A DNA stretch of 6,422 nt from Microcaldota archaeon (GTDB lineage Archaea > Micrarchaeota > Micrarchaeia > Anstonellales > VGKX01), in NCBI GenBank assembly GCA_021823945.1, contig JAKALW010000068.1, positions 1-6,422 on the forward strand, in the 5' to 3' direction. This document shows positions 6,145 through 6,422 of this stretch, piece by piece. The translations under genes and the position numbers were made by a program. The number at the start of each line of letters is the position of its first letter. The first letter of the stretch is position 1. A model generated the notes under the pieces. That model saw only the letters and a program-made list of their open reading frames with translations. It did not search any database and had not been told where the DNA came from.

Positions 6145-6233
6145 CCTTTTTTTCTTTCCTTTTTTCATTTTCTGCTTTTTTTTCTTTGCTGGTTTTTTTT
6201 ATTTCAAGGGTTTTTTCTTTGCTGGTTTTTTTT
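6145..6233 (+). terminator. Oligo-T termination region after dnaG
   Basis: Starting about 20 bases after the dnaG stop there are successive T runs of 7, 6, 8, 8, 6 and 8 on the plus strand, with no need for a hairpin. Multiple T-runs are the known intrinsic termination signal for archaeal RNA polymerase, so the dnaG transcript very probably ends here. Confidence 0.65.
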
Positions 6234-6241
6234 ATCCCAAG
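6178..6241. repeat. Two-copy tandem repeat, 33-base period
   Basis: A 31-base unit with the core CTTTGCTGG flanked by T6 and T8 and ending in CAAG occurs at 6178-6208 and 6211-6241, with only two mismatches. The period of 33 is a multiple of three, and on the minus strand one frame reads as two 11-residue Lys-rich units (LGIKKTSKEKT, LEIKKTSKEKK). Confidence 0.75.
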
Positions 6242-6422
6242 CATTTTTCCTTCACAGGCTTTGTTTTTTCTCATGCTTTTTTCCAGCACATGCCATGTTC
6301 CCAGGCCTTCCGGCCAATTTGATTTTAGCCATTCTTCCTGCTTCTTCATGCCCGCCATTTTTCCTGCCAGTTTAATTCACACCTGCCTTCCAGCCATCCC
6401 AGCAATCCTTTTTATCTTGAAA

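Larger units (their letters stand above)
6125..6422. other. Pyrimidine-rich tail region without a convincing gene
   Basis: The plus strand is heavily T/C-rich to about 6290 and then of ordinary composition. An open minus-strand frame begins at ATG 6358 (or 6349) and is Lys-rich (KKQEEW, KKTSKEK twice), but it only stops at 5912, 213 bases inside the antisense of the conserved dnaG 3' end, which argues against it as a whole gene. Another minus frame reads KKPAKKKPLK and KKPAKKKKQK, like histone-H1-type tails, but is cut by stop codons before each unit. Either a decayed Lys-rich gene or plain terminator sequence would fit. Confidence 0.4.

Noticed and set aside
5912..6358. Lys-rich 148-codon minus-strand frame as a complete gene
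   Set aside because: Its last 213 bases are antisense to the conserved dnaG C-terminus, so it is not accepted as a gene; the non-overlapping Lys-rich part is kept only as an observation.
6130..6375. A Phe/Leu-rich plus-strand frame after dnaG that looks like a membrane protein
   Set aside because: It is a translation of the T-rich tract, begins at a TTG without a ribosome site, and its hydrophobicity follows from composition alone.

Overview
The window looks like chromosomal DNA from an archaeon, most likely a DPANN-type or euryarchaeal-type lineage. The evidence is an archaeal DnaG-type TOPRIM protein, an archaeal Hjc Holliday junction resolvase, a CBS-pair/zinc-ribbon protein of a kind known from archaea, A/T-rich TATA-like boxes about 25-30 bases ahead of starts, and a secreted protein packed with N-glycosylation sequons. 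Exact lineage cannot be settled from the sequence. No rRNA, tRNA, CRISPR, insertion sequence or plasmid/phage hallmark was seen.

Layout. Bases 6-617 (+) encode an EcfT/CbiQ-like membrane subunit of a vitamin/metal ECF transporter, with a short C-terminus. It converges on a long minus-strand gene (758-2992) for a signal-peptide-bearing surface or secreted protein with a glycine-rich repeat domain and about 27 sequons. Upstream of that, also on the minus strand, is hjc (3123-3569). A 108-base divergent promoter region separates hjc from a plus-strand gene for a two-CBS plus zinc-ribbon protein (3678-4217). After a 155-base gap holding a perfect 14-base palindrome and a TATA-like box, a small DUF167/YggU-family gene (4373-4624) and dnaG (4637-6124) form a tight two-gene unit, 12 bases apart. 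The last 300 bases are a pyrimidine-rich, oligo-T tract with a 33-base tandem repeat. It is probably the dnaG terminator region, with no convincing gene.

How the genes fit together. Nothing suggests one dedicated system. The window mixes housekeeping information-processing genes (hjc for recombination, dnaG for RNA/primer-related work), an adenine-nucleotide-type sensor (CBS/Zn ribbon), a nutrient-uptake component and a cell-surface protein. The most unusual points are an RGG-box-like and Q/P/A-rich linker inside DnaG, an AU-only hairpin with a GNRA-type loop just before the surface-protein start codon, the multi-repeat glycine-rich surface protein without a visible anchor, and the 33-base tandem repeat in the terminal T-rich tract.
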